Of a stretch of 64,000 bases of DNA, positions 49,890-61,488 are shown piece by piece. Every line of letters begins with the position of its first letter. Position 1 is the stretch's first letter. The stretch is from Paramecium octaurelia (taxonomy: Eukaryota; Ciliophora; Oligohymenophorea; Peniculida; Parameciidae): NCBI GenBank assembly GCA_905182995.1, contig CAJJDP010000106.1, positions 194,036 to 258,035 of the forward strand, read 5' to 3'. The translations under genes and the position numbers were made by a program. Under the pieces are notes generated by a model that was not told the DNA's origin, did not search any database, and saw nothing but the letters and a program-made list of their open reading frames with translations.

Positions 49890-51040
49890 TCAAATTTTTT
49901 CAACAATAATTTAATCTAACATATCTTTGTGTGTATCAATGGTGTAAAATTCCTCAATTTTTTTATCTGGCATAATCTAAGAATATGTTTTAGCTTAAAA
50001 TGTCGATACTATTTTATAAATTTATCAATTACTTTTTTCTTAAATGTTTCTTATTCTCGATGACAGCATACATTAGTAATTGGACAAAGTTTAAAGATGC
50101 ATTAATTTATATTATAAAGCTTCATCTACATCCATATTTGGCTATTTTTCATAATATTTGATCATTTTATCTACAGTATTAGTCAATAATTCTAGTTGTT
50201 CATGTTATTATAGAATTAATTGTTCTTGATATTTTTGAGGAACAGAAAACTACTAATTAATTCGAACAGTTCCTGATAATTAATCGTATGATTCCTTCAT
50301 TGTTTGTTAAGCCTTTTAATAATCATTGCATTGAGCCTCTTCTTTTTTTAAGACTTCCAATCCATCCTCTGTTATTTTTTACACCAATCCAACAGTTGAG
50401 ATGTATTCATTTAGATTCTTTGACAAATCTTTTTAACCAGCTAAAATTTATTCAGAAGTGTCAAACACAGATTTTGTGTCCATTTGAAAGACTATCTGTG
50501 AAATTGGCTAGATCATTTATTGCCATTATTAATTTTAGGCTGGTTGATTAGCAAAGCTTTTTTCTGTTTCTGTGATCTTTTGAGTCACTAAATTATATTT
50601 ATCTTTAAAAGCATTTGAATCATTAATAAAAGTTTGAATCTAGTTTTGCTATTGATATTATAATCCATTCTACATCAAGCCTGGTTGTTATTGCTAAGGG
50701 TTTGTAGAGAATAAATTAGTTTATCCAAAACCAGTTTATGGATTGCCAAATAAATTTGGAGCTGCTGGTTATGGCTACCCGAAGATGCCCGTATTTTAAG
50801 GTGGCTATCCCAAATTTGGATTTTATCCAAATCCACCTATTGTATAAAATGTCTAAAAATACCTATGATTGGTTGAGTTTAATTATTTGGTTATCCAAAT
50901 AGCATATTATTTTGTTGTGTTGGTTATGAATTGCCGAAAATATTACTTGGCTATTGCTATGCAGGTGCAGCAGAGAATAACATATTTGTTTGAGGGGGTT
51001 TGTTACCAAATAAATTTGACGATGGCGGATTTGTAGCCAT
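49890..51040 (-). CDS. FG-repeat nucleoporin (Nsp1/NUP62-like)
   Basis: A 366-residue protein of the central nuclear-pore channel. The first 140 residues contain FG-type repeats (NLFGNK, NIFGNS, MLFGQP, GIFGQP, NLFGNP, GFGQ) with many Gln, Pro and Asn. The rest is a Gln-rich coiled coil (ISQIVFQMDTKSVFD; YQEQLILQQHEQLELL), as in the NUP62 C-terminal domain that binds NUP54 and NUP58. Introns: 50862..50837 (26 nt) and 50032..50009 (24 nt, with an in-frame TGA if retained). The layout fits NUP62 rather than NUP98, which would carry an autoprotease domain. It is smaller than animal NUP62 (about 520). Confidence 0.88.
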
Positions 51041-51234
51041 TATAATAATTACTTAATTATTAGTTTAAAAATTTGAAAAATTCTAATAGTAAATAATATG
51101 AATTAACTCTCAATTTTAGGGATAGTTAAGAAATTATGAAAATTGGGGAATGTATTATTAAGGATAGTGGCTGCCATAAGATAAGTAAAGGATTGTATTT
51201 TGAATTCTTTCCTAATCAGTCGAATTTAGTGGAA

Positions 51235-51708
51235 TCACTTTAAAGGCTAATGATGTTAGCCCGTTTGTATCAAAGGATCCACTGCAGCTAGAGAAAGTAT
51301 TGCCTGGGTTACTTTAATCACATTACCAAAATTTTCTATATTAAATTGATTTCCCACACATGATGCTTTAAAATGCGCCGATTAACCATTATATGTAGCA
51401 AATTATAATGAGGTGATGTATCTTCCATCAAAAGTACCACCCACTTACTATAGATCTAGATATGTTTCATATTTACAATCATCTTTTTCTATAATGAACT
51501 CTTCTTCCCATACTTAGAAATAAAACTTGCTAACAGCGTTGCCACAAAAATTATGAAATTTATAGATTTATCTTTAATCATAAAATACACCTATTGCCAC
51601 AATATTTTGTTTGTTGTATTAGATTCTCACTTTACTTATTTTATCCATCATTCCATCATCAAAATCATCCCCTTAAGATTATCCCACTGATAGAGATTTG
51701 CCTTCCAT
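51235..51708 (-). CDS. Jacalin-like (beta-prism) lectin domain protein
   Basis: A 157-residue, intron-free protein that is almost entirely one beta-prism domain. The family pattern is visible in order: GDDFDDGMMDKISKV, IVAIGVFYD, FCGNAVSKFYF, then a Tyr/Leu strand and VGGTFDGRYITSLQFATYNG. The last block corresponds to the jacalin VxGxYD...ISLxFxTN strand pair. There is no signal peptide or TM, so it should be cytosolic. Sugar specificity cannot be read off, because the usual GxxxD sugar loop at the end is not evident. The assignment rests on strand spacing and the repeated Gly/Asp pattern. Confidence 0.7.
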
Positions 51709-51752
51709 TTTTTTAAACGAAATTAATTTAATTATATATAAATTTTCAAGAG

Positions 51753-53251
51753 TCAACTGATTTATTCCTGTTTGATTTCTGATTAAATTGATTAAAGGTT
51801 ATGCTTAGCTTCATTCAGTTTATTCTATAATAATGATTGATCAAGATCACTTAACTTTTACTCAATAGATGCCCATTATGGTAAATTAAAGTAAATAAGA
51901 TCAGATGTGATCCATTGACGCTTCAAATCATCGTCCTTACTTTGTAAGCATTTCTGCAATAAAGCTTTTTATGATGAAGGTGATTTCCCTTTCTTTGGAC
52001 TATTCTTAATAATAGATTTTGATGTGTTTAACTTCGATTGCACTTTCTTCTTCTTCTTTGGTTCTTACTCTTCATCACTTGTATTCTACACTTCTAATCT
52101 TGCCTTATACTTATGTTTGTCACAAAAAAATTTAAACTGATTCTCAATCAACTTGCCTTATCATAAGATTCATATTTTACCTGTTTGGGAACTCTTCATT
52201 AGACAGGTAAAATGAAATGATTAAGGACATACTGCACAACAGATAGTGGCCCCGGATCTACTACACAAGAAGCATTTCTAATAATATATATTATATTTAC
52301 AGTTTTCTTTGATTTCTCAACTTCATCATCAATGTTCTTAGGATCACATTACTCTAAATTACTAAAAAAGACTAAGTTCTAACTCCACAATCCACACATC
52401 TCATGTAATTGATATTTATCACTTTAATTACTATTAGAAGGTATTAATAAAAGAGGTCCTAAATTTTGATCATTTGCTTCCAAACTACAAAATACACAAT
52501 TTCCTTCATTTTATTTTGGATACATTAATTTCTAATATTGAAATTTTTATAATCTCCCAAATGTTATTGTCGATTCCTTTATCTCTTATTTCTATTTCAA
52601 AATGGGTTTGATTGTTTCCGTCTATTATTCCAATTAATTACCATTTGAATTTTAAACTTAAGTTGTAACCTTTTATTAATTGTTTTCTTTTAATGTGTTT
52701 TAATTTTATTAAGTCTAAAATTAAGTCAAGTTTTAGGATTGTTAGAGTTGCAATTAAGATTGTGTTTAGCTCTATCCCGTAGTAAGTTGACTCTGGATGA
52801 AAGAGCTTTGAATTGAGGAACCTGTATTTTTTGTTTATTTGAATAATGGGTAAAATTTTTGTTCTTATTGAACTGGTTTTGGAGGGGCTTTTTAATCAAT
52901 GTGTTTGATGACTTATTCTTATTATTTTAATTCTTCAATAACGTAAGTTTAAGGATTAGAGGGAATCAACTCTTTCAGATCTCTTAATTATTTATCGACA
53001 TCCTTATGAAACTTATTAAAATATTCCAAAATCTTCAATTAATTATATGATTATTTATCTAATTGTTTCATACTATTAGAGTCTTCAGTGATGTTGTTTA
53101 AATGAAATCTTCGCTCCATTTTTTCTTATTATTTCCTTTTCAAATAATTTGTGAATTTCTGAAGTGTAGCTTTTGTTAAGGCCAATAATTGATCAGCATC
53201 TGAAATAGCCTATTCAAGCTCTTCAGCTGCTTATTCTAAATATAAATTCAT
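51753..53251 (-). CDS. Extended-PHD (ePHD) zinc-finger protein
   Basis: A 483-residue protein with a coiled-coil, Gln-rich N-terminal half. From about residue 265 there is an extended PHD module: CVFCSLEAND; LHEMCGLWSQNLVFF; then CFLCSRSGATICC...CPQSFHFTC and FFCDKHK. This Cys4-His-Cys2-His order matches the ePHD of AF10, PHF and KDM4 proteins, which read nucleosomes or nucleic acids. The tail is Lys-rich. Introns: 52300..52278 (23 nt, inside the finger) and 52180..52157 (24 nt, with an in-frame TGA). A chromatin role is inferred. It begins about 120 bp downstream of the HTH gene on the same strand. Confidence 0.87.
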
Positions 53252-53369
53252 TAAATTATATATATTAATATTATCAAAAAATAAACATGACTTTGAATTG
53301 AACTAATTAATTTTTAATTTTGTGTTATTTTTTTTTGTTTTTTTTAAATCAACCAATAAAATTCAATAA

Positions 53370-54201
53370 TCACTCTTCCACTTCATCAATTTATTTGTTT
53401 CTTATTCTCCAAACTCGGATTTAAGGTTTCAATTCATTTACTTAACCAACACCCTATTCTTTTTTAAACTCCATAATTTAGTGCAATTACTTTGTGAAAC
53501 TGTACAAAATTATAAAAATAAAATATACGTTCTATATCTTCAATCTCAAAAGAAATAAGCCATCCATCTATCCTATCAAAAAATAAATTTTTGAAATATT
53601 CTACGATAGCATCTTTTTTAAATGTAACTAAATGCTTTTTGCTATTAAATATTTAACGTATTAAAAATAATTTTTTTAAGTAATAATAGATATTTACACT
53701 AATATTATCATCAAAGGACTTCATATCATTTTAAATTCTTGAGTATCGACACTTGACTGAAATTAAATAATAAATTCCTTGGAAGATACTATTCTACTTG
53801 AAAGAGTGGAGATGATTTTGTATTTTAAAATTCTATTTTCCTATATTTAGGTATATCTGCATTTTTTGGGCTTGGGCTTTTTTATTTTAATATTTCCTTT
53901 GCGTATATGGAATATAATAGTCTTAGCGGTCTCGTACTTGATACTTAATCTCTTGGCAGCCTTTGATATTGTTAATTCAGTATCATACATCTTTGATTTT
54001 AAAACCTTCCTTGAATACAAGCTATGCAAGCTATTCCTTGGAATTAGATGGCACTTTGACATAAGTTCTTTTATATTCCTAAAAGGCTCCTGGGACTAAA
54101 TTATTTCGAGGCCTAAGCTCCTTCTTTTCTTATAACTTCTCTATTTCCGAACTATCATTATTTGAGAACTCATTTTGATTAGGACATATAAAAATATTCA
54201 T
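53370..54201 (-). CDS. Helix-turn-helix protein (transposase-type HTH)
   Basis: A 246-residue protein. Residues about 45-100 read YKRTYVKVPSNSKEQLAQ, LVFKEGFKIKD, then AAKRLSIKYETAKTI and HIRKG. This is a homeodomain-like HTH of the sort found at the N-terminus of Tc1/mariner and IS630 transposases and in many small ciliate proteins. There is no DDE catalytic domain. The C-terminus is basic and aromatic. Introns: 53988..53961 (28 nt), 53797..53757 (41 nt, less certain) and 53490..53469 (22 nt); the sum gives an exact codon multiple. It may be a domesticated DNA-binding relic or an ordinary regulator. Confidence 0.72.
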
Positions 54202-55135
54202 TATAAATAATAATTTTGATCCAATCTACATTTTTTGAATATAAGGAGTCATTTTAATGCGTCATAATTAATGAGATAAAAGTAAATTATATAAAAAATA
54301 TGTAAGGAATTACACAATATTAATAATGTATAACATTGTAATACATAATTAAATTCTAAATTTAAATTCTGAGCTAATTAAAAGTAATTTTATCCATTTT
54401 AGAGTAAAATACAAGTTGCTGAATAAATTATCACTTAATTCATGAACACTCCAACATTAATTATTAAAAACATTCAAAATGTTTATAGTCGTAGTGCGTT
54501 TAGGATTTGTAAAGGAAATATGCCAAATATCTGAGCAGCGATAAAAAAAATAAATTTTTAAATTCATATAAATTAAAATAATTCCACCTATTTGCCTAAA
54601 AACAATACATTCCAAATATAAGTACCTGCAACGCATAAAAATAAAGGGAATTCCAATAAAATTCATAATGACAAAGTAAGTTTATTAGTGAATTGCTGAC
54701 ATTTGTGCTTAACTAGTTGTAAGACATTTAAACATTGCGATGGTTGATTGGAATAAGAAGCTTTAAAAAACTTAAATTTCTATTTTTAATGAAGAGATTA
54801 TATTTCAAAATTTTTGTAATTTATTATATTAATTAATTAATTTAAAAACAGTTTTTATTATTAATTAAGTGATATAGATTTATTGTGAATAGTTGGTATT
54901 TGTAAATTTAATGATTTGATAATTTTAAAATATAATCATTTTTTCTTTGAATTAATTTATTATTTTGAAGGAGATAAGTCGTCTGTTTGGAAGGGGAGTT
55001 CAGATTGAGGAGAGAGGATAGAATCATAATCGAATATTAAAGTGGGCAAGCCGATCACGAAAGTTACATAATTGAGAATAGAAATATAAAATTAATAATA
55101 ATATAAATCAATTTAGTTTAAAGAATCAAATAATT
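54202..55135. other. Long AT-rich gap with one doubtful frame
   Basis: About 930 bp between divergent genes. On the minus strand an ATG at 54666 opens about 130 codons (hydrophobic, aromatic-rich) when TAA/TAG are Gln, but the composition is unlike neighbouring genes and no homology is evident. The rest is very AT-rich, including a run of TTAATTAATTAATT near 54830. I do not call a gene, but a small membrane protein cannot be excluded. Confidence 0.45.
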
Positions 55136-56445
55136 ATGGACATGGATTTGCTCAGTTTTACGTGTATTAGACCTCATACTTTTTTTTCTAAAACTTATTA
55201 TTTGAAAGTGATGGATGATGAAGTTTTAATATCAGCTGTAACCTTATGATTCTAATATTCAGTTTAGCAATTATTAGAACCCGAAATACCGCATAGAACT
55301 TAAATTAACAACATAAATTTTATGGAAAATGGGAAAGCAATCATTAAAAGCATTTGGAATAGTTTACCAGAATAAAATTAAATATTTTGAAGCATCTCAA
55401 ATGCATCTTGAATCTTTGAAAAATACTATTGGTGGTAGGGTGATTTACAGAAACATGGCTTCATTTTATGAACCAGTTAAATTGATAGGAGAAGGATTGT
55501 CAGCCAAAGTAAAATAATTTATTAAATTAGGTATTTTAAAGCATTGATAAGAAAAGTAAAAATGCAGTAGCTGTAAAAATGATAAAACAGGAGTTTGGAA
55601 GGGAAGACCAAGCATTGGTATATAAATAAATTTAATTTCCTTTTAAGGACATTGTCAAAACGGAAGTGTCAATCTTAAAGTAGTTAAACCATCAGAACAT
55701 AATAAAGGTACTCGAAGTCTATGAGAACGATTAGACATTTTGGATAGTCCAAGAATTTGTAGCAGGGACTCCACTGAGTGAGACCCTGAAACAAAAGCTT
55801 CCTAGCGATCAGATTAAAACCATAATGATTGTATAATTAGATAATAAAGTGATAGGGTCTCTTGAACACAATAAGTTACTTACAATCTCAAAAAATAGTC
55901 CATAGAGACATCAAGCCAGAGAATATCATAATATAGAAAGACAATTCTATAAAAGTGATAGATTTTGGATTCGCAGCAAATCTGAAGTTCGGGTCAGTCA
56001 GTAGTGTTTGTGGAACTCCAGGATATTATGCACCTGAGGTGTTGAGACAGAAAGAATCCAGCTACAATTCAGACATGTTTAGTGTAGGGGTTGTTCTATT
56101 TAATTTGTAAGGAATTCCTAAAAAATTATTAGAATAACAAATCAACCGATGCTTAAATCTAAGATGTACAATGCATAACAATATGTGCCAGATGAAGAGG
56201 CAGCGGATCTTCTCAAGAGGATGTTGGAAGTGGATCCGACCAAGAGAATTACGGCCACACAAGCCTTGGAACATCCTTATTTCAAGGACAAGATGGAGAA
56301 AACTAGTTATGAGAAGTAGGATAGTCATTACCCTTCAGAAAATAAAATTATATAATAATAATAGTAGTTAAATAATCAATAATATCAGCAGAAGAAAAGC
56401 AATAAGAGCCTGGATGCTAAAACTACGAATGTTATTGACTAATGA
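55136..56445 (+). CDS. Protein kinase with N-terminal PH-like domain (CAMK type)
   Basis: A 393-residue kinase. Residues 1-115 look like a PH fold (SKTYYLKVMDDEVLIS; IVYQNKIKYFEAS), placed directly before the catalytic domain. Catalytic motifs: GEGLSAKVF (a weak Gly loop), AVKMIK, VHRDIKPENIII, VIDFGFAANLK, CGTPGYYAPEV, and LLKRMLEVDPTKRIT followed by HPYF. Five introns: 55238..55262, 55509..55530, 55618..55647, 55831..55855 and 56107..56132. The tail is Gln-rich. PH-kinase fusions of this kind are common in ciliates; the PH domain would target membrane lipids. The spliced length is exact. Confidence 0.92.
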
Positions 56446-56544
56446 ATTTATAAATTATCATTTCTACTATTTCTTTGCAGTATTTTATTGTCATTTAATA
56501 ATTTTCAGTTTAAATAAATTCTCTTTAATTTATTTATTGAACTT

Positions 56545-57347
56545 ATGGATATTCTTATTTATTCCTCATCTCTACACAATGCTTAACAATCTAATCAATC
56601 CATAAGAATCTAAACAATAAGAACTGACTAAAGATCGAATAGTTAACATTTCAGAAATATTAATGTGATCATCAAAGAATTGAATAAAACTCACACCAGA
56701 AGGAAAAGCTGCTATTGCACCGAATGCGGATGCTTGGGAAGGTTCTAATTCGAGAATATGAACACAAGATAGCAATTTAAAAACTAGAAAAATAGAGAGG
56801 TTGGCAATACAAAAAGTGCCTTAACACTAACGCTACCAAGTATATAGTTCCTCCTATATCTAAAGAATAAGAGATCTTCTTTTAAAGAAAGCGAACAGTT
56901 AGAAAAACAGATAAAAAAACAACGATTATCGATAGCAGCACTACTGGTGATAAAATGGATGAGCAGAAGACATAATATTTCAATTTCAATACGCAGTCGA
57001 GATCTTCTCTCCTCTCTAATATTCTTGGAAAAAGAGACTTACAGATTAAACAAATTAATAAAATCAGTAGACCATAAGGTTTAATACGATTGGAGCAAAA
57101 AATGAGATGTCTCATTCCTATCACCTAGAAACATATTCCACTGCCCTTCCCAGTCTAATGTTGTTGCAGTCGAATCAAAACTGAAAATCAAAGTTATCAC
57201 CATCAACCTTTGAGTCCATCCAATAGAACAAGCAGTAAATCTAATTATAAGAATTCGCCTTATTACTATACTTATCGATAAATATTAACCCCAAAAGTTA
57301 AATATAGAAATGAGCAGAAAAACATGAAATCAACAATTCAATAATGA
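56545..57347 (+). CDS. Basic protein with RRKSCYC motif (family member 2)
   Basis: A 258-residue, Asn/Gln/Ser/Lys-rich protein. At about residue 48 it has RRKSCYCTECGC (CX1CX2C), matching RRKSCYCNLCGF of the gene at 48.7 kb. A 26-nt intron (56840..56865) lies at a position comparable with the first intron of that gene. The region after it (FFQRKRTVRKTDKK) resembles the FYRRNTQKKEEK segment of its relative. The C-terminus contains CCCSRIK and Ser/Tyr-rich sequence. No known domain was recognised. The minus strand here is also open for over 80 codons, but those frames are shadows. Confidence 0.75.
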
Positions 57348-57541
57348 TTAAATTTTGATCAAATTTTAATTTTATTTTATTTAAATTAGATTCTTTTAAA
57401 TTCAGACAAGATATTCAAGTATCATAATTAATGTTTAAGAAATCCATTAATTTATAAATGGAATCTTGCAATTAAAACTTGATCAATCCATAATCTGGAA
57501 TCAAGAAAATGCATTAAACACAAATATATATAGTAAATGTA

Positions 57542-58393
57542 TCAACAACAGGAGTAATATTTATTATCAAAAATATTGCACTATTCTTTGATTTGATCCT
57601 TTGGCGGTGGTATCCAATGAGATTGAAGGCCTTTATGAAAAAATGTTATTTTGATATTTTCTATGAATCCAAAATTATAAGGATGATAATATCTAGGATA
57701 AAAATTCAGGTATGAAATCTTATCTCTCTTTGTGTGTTCCCAAGTAGTTTTACCAGTCAATATCAACATGGTGTGATATAAAAGCAAAGCCCCTGTGAAA
57801 ATTCCAAATCCGAAGGATGTTGCTGCAGTTAACAATATAATAAAGTATTAATATTCGTATTCATCGTGTCCGAATTCTTCATCATAAGTTGAATAGTAAG
57901 GAAATTGCTTCTTAAACTAACATAATCCATCAAAACAGAGCAAACATTGAAAGAACAAGAACAACCAATACATTCGATGATTCAATTCACCCACACATCC
58001 CCCAATCCAAAAACAATGATGATCGTATTTAGGTATGCATTTCTAGCACTTAGAACAATGCTTTGTTCTGTAAGATTGAATGATTTTACACTCCTAACAT
58101 TCATTTCTATCAGGTGTTTAAGATTCAAATTATTCATAATCTCCCCTCAAACTAGAAAATGACAATTAAGATAATTCGTGATCCTCCTATTCTACCACTG
58201 GCTCTCCTGCTGAATCACTACACTGAAGATAAAAATATCCAGCCGCGATTGTCTCTATCAACAACCGAATTCCAATAAAGAGTGTCAATTCGTTTTCAAA
58301 TATTGTGAGTGTGAGCATCCCAATCACCTCTGCCGAGAACAGAAACCTTTTGCAAGCATTCCCTAAATTATACACTTATGTTGGCACTGCCAT
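57542..58393 (-). CDS. DHHC-type protein S-acyltransferase
   Basis: A 283-residue palmitoyltransferase, in one exon, that attaches fatty acids to cysteines of membrane proteins. The N-terminal TM pair (FLFSAEVIGMLTLTIF; LTLFIGIRLLIETIAAGYF) is followed by the DHHC Cys-rich domain: CQECKIIQSYRTKHCSKC, then KYDHHCFWIGGCVGELNHR with the catalytic Cys. A second TM pair (WLFLFFQCLLCF; LLTAATSFGFGIFTG) and the TTxE-type motif TTWE complete the family plan. The C-terminus ends in two Cys. All key residues are present. Its start codon is 18 bp from the start of the divergent Tim22 gene. Confidence 0.95.
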
Positions 58394-58411
58394 ATATTTA
58401 ATTATTTAATA

Positions 58412-58900
58412 ATGGCATAAGAACCTAATCCATTTAGTAATAGTATACAAATATCATCAAGAACATGTGACATTCATGGACACTAACTGTGCAGCCAAAG
58501 CAGCAATGGTCACTGTAGCTGGAGGTGCAATGGGTTTTTTGATGGCTTTGTTCATGAATGCCGTAGAAATGAGAGACATGGATTATGGTAGAACCAAGTA
58601 ATCAACTCGATATGTTTTGAGAGTAATATCATCATTCAATACTAGAGGGATATAAACAAAATGTTTGGAATGGCAAAAGGATTCGCTATTTTTGGTGCTT
58701 TTTATTCAATATTTGAATGTCAATTAGAAAAATTAAGAATTCGAGATGATGCAACTAATTCATTTCTTTCTTGCATGTTTTCATCTATGGTACTAGCTGC
58801 TGAATCAGTCGGATGGAAGGGTTTAATGATGTCAGGATTAGGTGGAGGTATGTTTGGAGGGGTTATGTATTATGTTTAGATTAAGTTTATGAATCACTGA
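58412..58900 (+). CDS. Mitochondrial carrier translocase Tim22 (Tim17/22/23 family)
   Basis: A 148-residue inner-membrane protein of the TIM22 complex, which inserts carrier proteins. Features: NCAAKAAMVTVAGGAMGFLM, with the family's Gly-rich first TM; AKGFAIFGAFYSIFECQLEKLR, equivalent to the conserved KNFxxxGxxFsxxEC stretch with its Cys; then two more Gly-rich helices (GWKGLMMSGLGGGMFGG). Introns: 58443..58461 (19 nt) and 58623..58645 (23 nt). There is no cleavable presequence, as expected for this family. Tim22 is favoured over Tim17 or Tim23 by the two conserved Cys, but this is not certain. Confidence 0.88.
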
Positions 58901-58917
58901 TATATTTTATTATTAAA

Positions 58918-59544
58918 ATGAAAAAATAATTTCAATTCTAAAAGAAAAATAAAGAATGGCAATAGGAATTTTAGGATGTAGATGATTAAGCAGTACTAGA
59001 GAAAATTTAATTGCCTCCCTCTGAAGATGAAGAATAGCCAGTTGAATAATAATAATAACAAAATCAGTAAAAGAGTTAGGAAGATGGAGATGAGATTGAA
59101 ATAGTGGAAGAAAAGGAGGAGGTTGTTGAACAATCAAATCAGAAATAAAAAAAAATAGAATGGCTAGACTCCGATATTGAAGGAGTAGATGAAATCGATG
59201 ATGAAGAAGAATTGATAGAAGATGCTGATGAAGTTGATCATGATCAGAAAACCATTTTTGTTTAAGGACTTCCCTTAAAAATAAGTGATAAAGAGATCAT
59301 TGATTTCTTTTCGTAATACGGAACAATTGTGTCGATAGAAATTCCTCGAAATGAAGGATCTTAATTTACTAAGAGAAGAGCATTCGTTGAATATAACACT
59401 GTCAGTGAAGCATAGAGTGTGGCCATGCTTGATTTAGAATTGAAGGGATGCCAACTTAAAATCAGAATTGGGATTTAACAGAATGAGTTAAATAATAATA
59501 ATAAATAAAAAAATAGGAGTAGAAGTAGAAGTTAATCGAAATGA
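58918..59544 (+). CDS. RRM RNA-binding protein with RS tail
   Basis: A 208-residue protein in one exon. The N-terminal half is very acidic and Gln-rich (EDGDEIEIVEEKEEVVEQ). Residues about 118-190 form one RRM: RNP2 TIFVQGLPL and RNP1 RRAFVEYN. The tail NRSRSRSQSK is a short RS segment as in splicing factors. It starts 17 bp after the Tim22 stop on the same strand, so these transcripts are very closely packed. It resembles nucleolin-like or SR-related proteins; the target RNA is unknown. Confidence 0.9.
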
Positions 59545-59621
59545 AATAAACCGAATGATTAATTTATACAATTTATATATTTCTTTTAATTAATAGTGTA
59601 TCATATAAATTTTAATTAAAT

Positions 59622-59804
59622 ATGGATTTCTTAGGAATCAAAAACAATAAGTTCGTTAAGAATAAAGAACTTAATAAACAATATGAGGAAATGCTCATGG
59701 TGGAAGATCACATTTTGTAATCAGATAATGAAACAAATATAATTGTTCCAGAATCTCCAGATTTTAAATTCATATAAACAATAAAAAGGAGGAGAATTAG
59801 ATGA
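59622..59804 (+). CDS. Very small acidic/basic protein
   Basis: A 60-codon frame from an ATG 77 bp after the RRM gene: MDFLGIKNNKFVKNKEL opening, acidic centre (MVEDHILQSDNET) and basic end (IKRRRIR). The composition is coding-like but there is no homology call. It may be the first exon of a longer gene whose intron I cannot see. Confidence 0.45.
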
Positions 59805-60199
59805 TGACTAGGAGAGCAAGTTTGAGTTCATTTTTATATTATCTTGTACTAACAATCTTTTATATATATAAAATTTGTTTTTTTACATTCAGACAAGGCC
59901 AAACTCGTCGTTTAGTAATTTGATGAAATAACTGCTTATAAGCCAAACTTTGGTACTAGTGTCCATATGATAAAAATATATATAAGAGTTCATTATATTA
60001 GTTTAAATTGAGTCTATTTGAAATTCTCATGTTTTCAGAACTCTTCTAGGGGAATAATCAAAAAATTTTAAGTTGAATATTCAAAAATAAGTAGTTATTA
60101 AAATATAAGAATATAGTCAGTTGAATTAAAAAAAATATCATTTTATTATTATGGAGATTAGTCTTCACATATCTTTATAATATTATATTTATTGATCAT
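59805..60199. other. Intergenic AT-rich spacer
   Basis: About 395 bp between convergent gene ends. No coding-like frame with a clear start was found. It contains AT-rich runs and short A tracts only. Confidence 0.55.
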
Positions 60200-61488
60200 T
60201 CATAAATATTAGTGGTTTTCTCTTAAAACACTCTTGTAGAATCTGTCAAAGTTTTATCCATCCTTTGTTTTTGAAAAAGCATAATCCTCCAATAACATCA
60301 TCAGTAAACTCTCCTATCTCATATTACATTTGCAAATTTGAGGATGCAAAGGAGGTGGTTTAATTAACCAATCAGGCGACTCAATTTCCATGTTGAAAAG
60401 ACAAGACTCTAAATAATCTAAAAATAATTCTTCGCCGTCTCTAATCTCAGTGACGCTTATGAATCCTAGGCCTCTAATGTGATTTTTGTAATGTTGATCA
60501 AGAGAAGACTTTGTTTATAAAAAATCTTGGGTGGTTGAAAAATATTGAGTCGGCCAAAATTTCATTAACTCTTCAGGAAAGAAGGTTTTAGGAACAAATA
60601 TATCGATCAAACTTACATTAGTTGATTTATTCCTTGGAGTATGGTTGATCTTATGACCTAGAGCATAAGGGTTTATGTCCTCTCCGTTTACTAATTCATA
60701 ACCCCCCTTTGATTTATTTCTATAAGGCCTGTTAGATCGAGCAGCTAATTCTTTTATATCTGATATTTTTTAATCGTATTCATCAAAACCATAGCCTGGC
60801 ACGTAAGGATAGTAAATTCTGGATGTAAAATCGAAGATTGGTCCATCAAATCTGAAGAAATGCATGTCTGGGGGAGTCTTCTCACAATATGATTAATAGT
60901 TGTCATAGATCACGCCTGGTACGAATCCTAATAGGGTGCCTGCAGGAACACTTAAAATAAAATAAGTAACAGCCTTTTATTTGCAGGTAATGTCTCCAAG
61001 AATACGCCTTCCCCTGCATCGGAATGATCAATAGTACTCTCTCTTAGATTGAGTTTGAATCCCAAATTTTGAGTCACTCTTTGAGTCTTTGGCTTATCCC
61101 AAATGGTCACACTGTCAGAAGAGTGCAACTTCAAAGACAGATCTTAAACAGGGAACATATTTGGATCTAAGAGTGCTGTAATGCGATTGACTGCTTCTAT
61201 TTGTGGATACTGAATCAAGCAATCAGAACGGGTGGATCTGTGCAGATTGGCGAGTAGGGTAAAGATTTGTGGTAATAAAGACATTTTACTAATATCCCAA
61301 TGTTCGATGGGATCCAATTGATGGAGAGCCTCGAAATCTAATTCTTGAGTGCGCAATTTGGCTAGTGCAGCATATCGGAAGGCTAGCTCTTCGCTTTTGA
61401 GGTTGGTGTACTCTTTAATTAGGATTTTAGATAAGATGGTTGGATTTCGATATAAATGTCTATACATAAATAATTCATAATTTCTCAT
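60200..61488 (-). CDS. SET-domain protein (SETD9-like)
   Basis: A 422-residue lysine-methyltransferase-type protein if the first ATG (61488) is used, or 415 from the ATG at 61467. The SET motifs are split as in SETD9: GEGVFLETLPANKRLVPAGTLLG (N-SET, strand I), a long insert, then NPYALGHKINHTPRNKSTNV (the NHxxxxN-type cofactor-site strand), and ELFLDYL near the C-terminus. One 20-nt intron (60970..60951) joins RL to VPAG. The first ATG lies inside the last codons of the GPx-like gene, so the second ATG is the more economical start. The substrate is unknown. Confidence 0.85.

Noticed and set aside
54457..54666. Minus-strand frame of 69 codons, about 130 with the ciliate code
   Set aside because: Hydrophobic and AT-driven composition, no recognisable motif, and frames of this length arise by chance when TGA is the only stop.
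56062..57124. Several minus-strand frames of 67-88 codons, one strongly hydrophobic
   Set aside because: They are antisense to the kinase 3' end and to the RRKSCYC family member, whose paralogy with the gene at 48.7 kb shows the coding strand.
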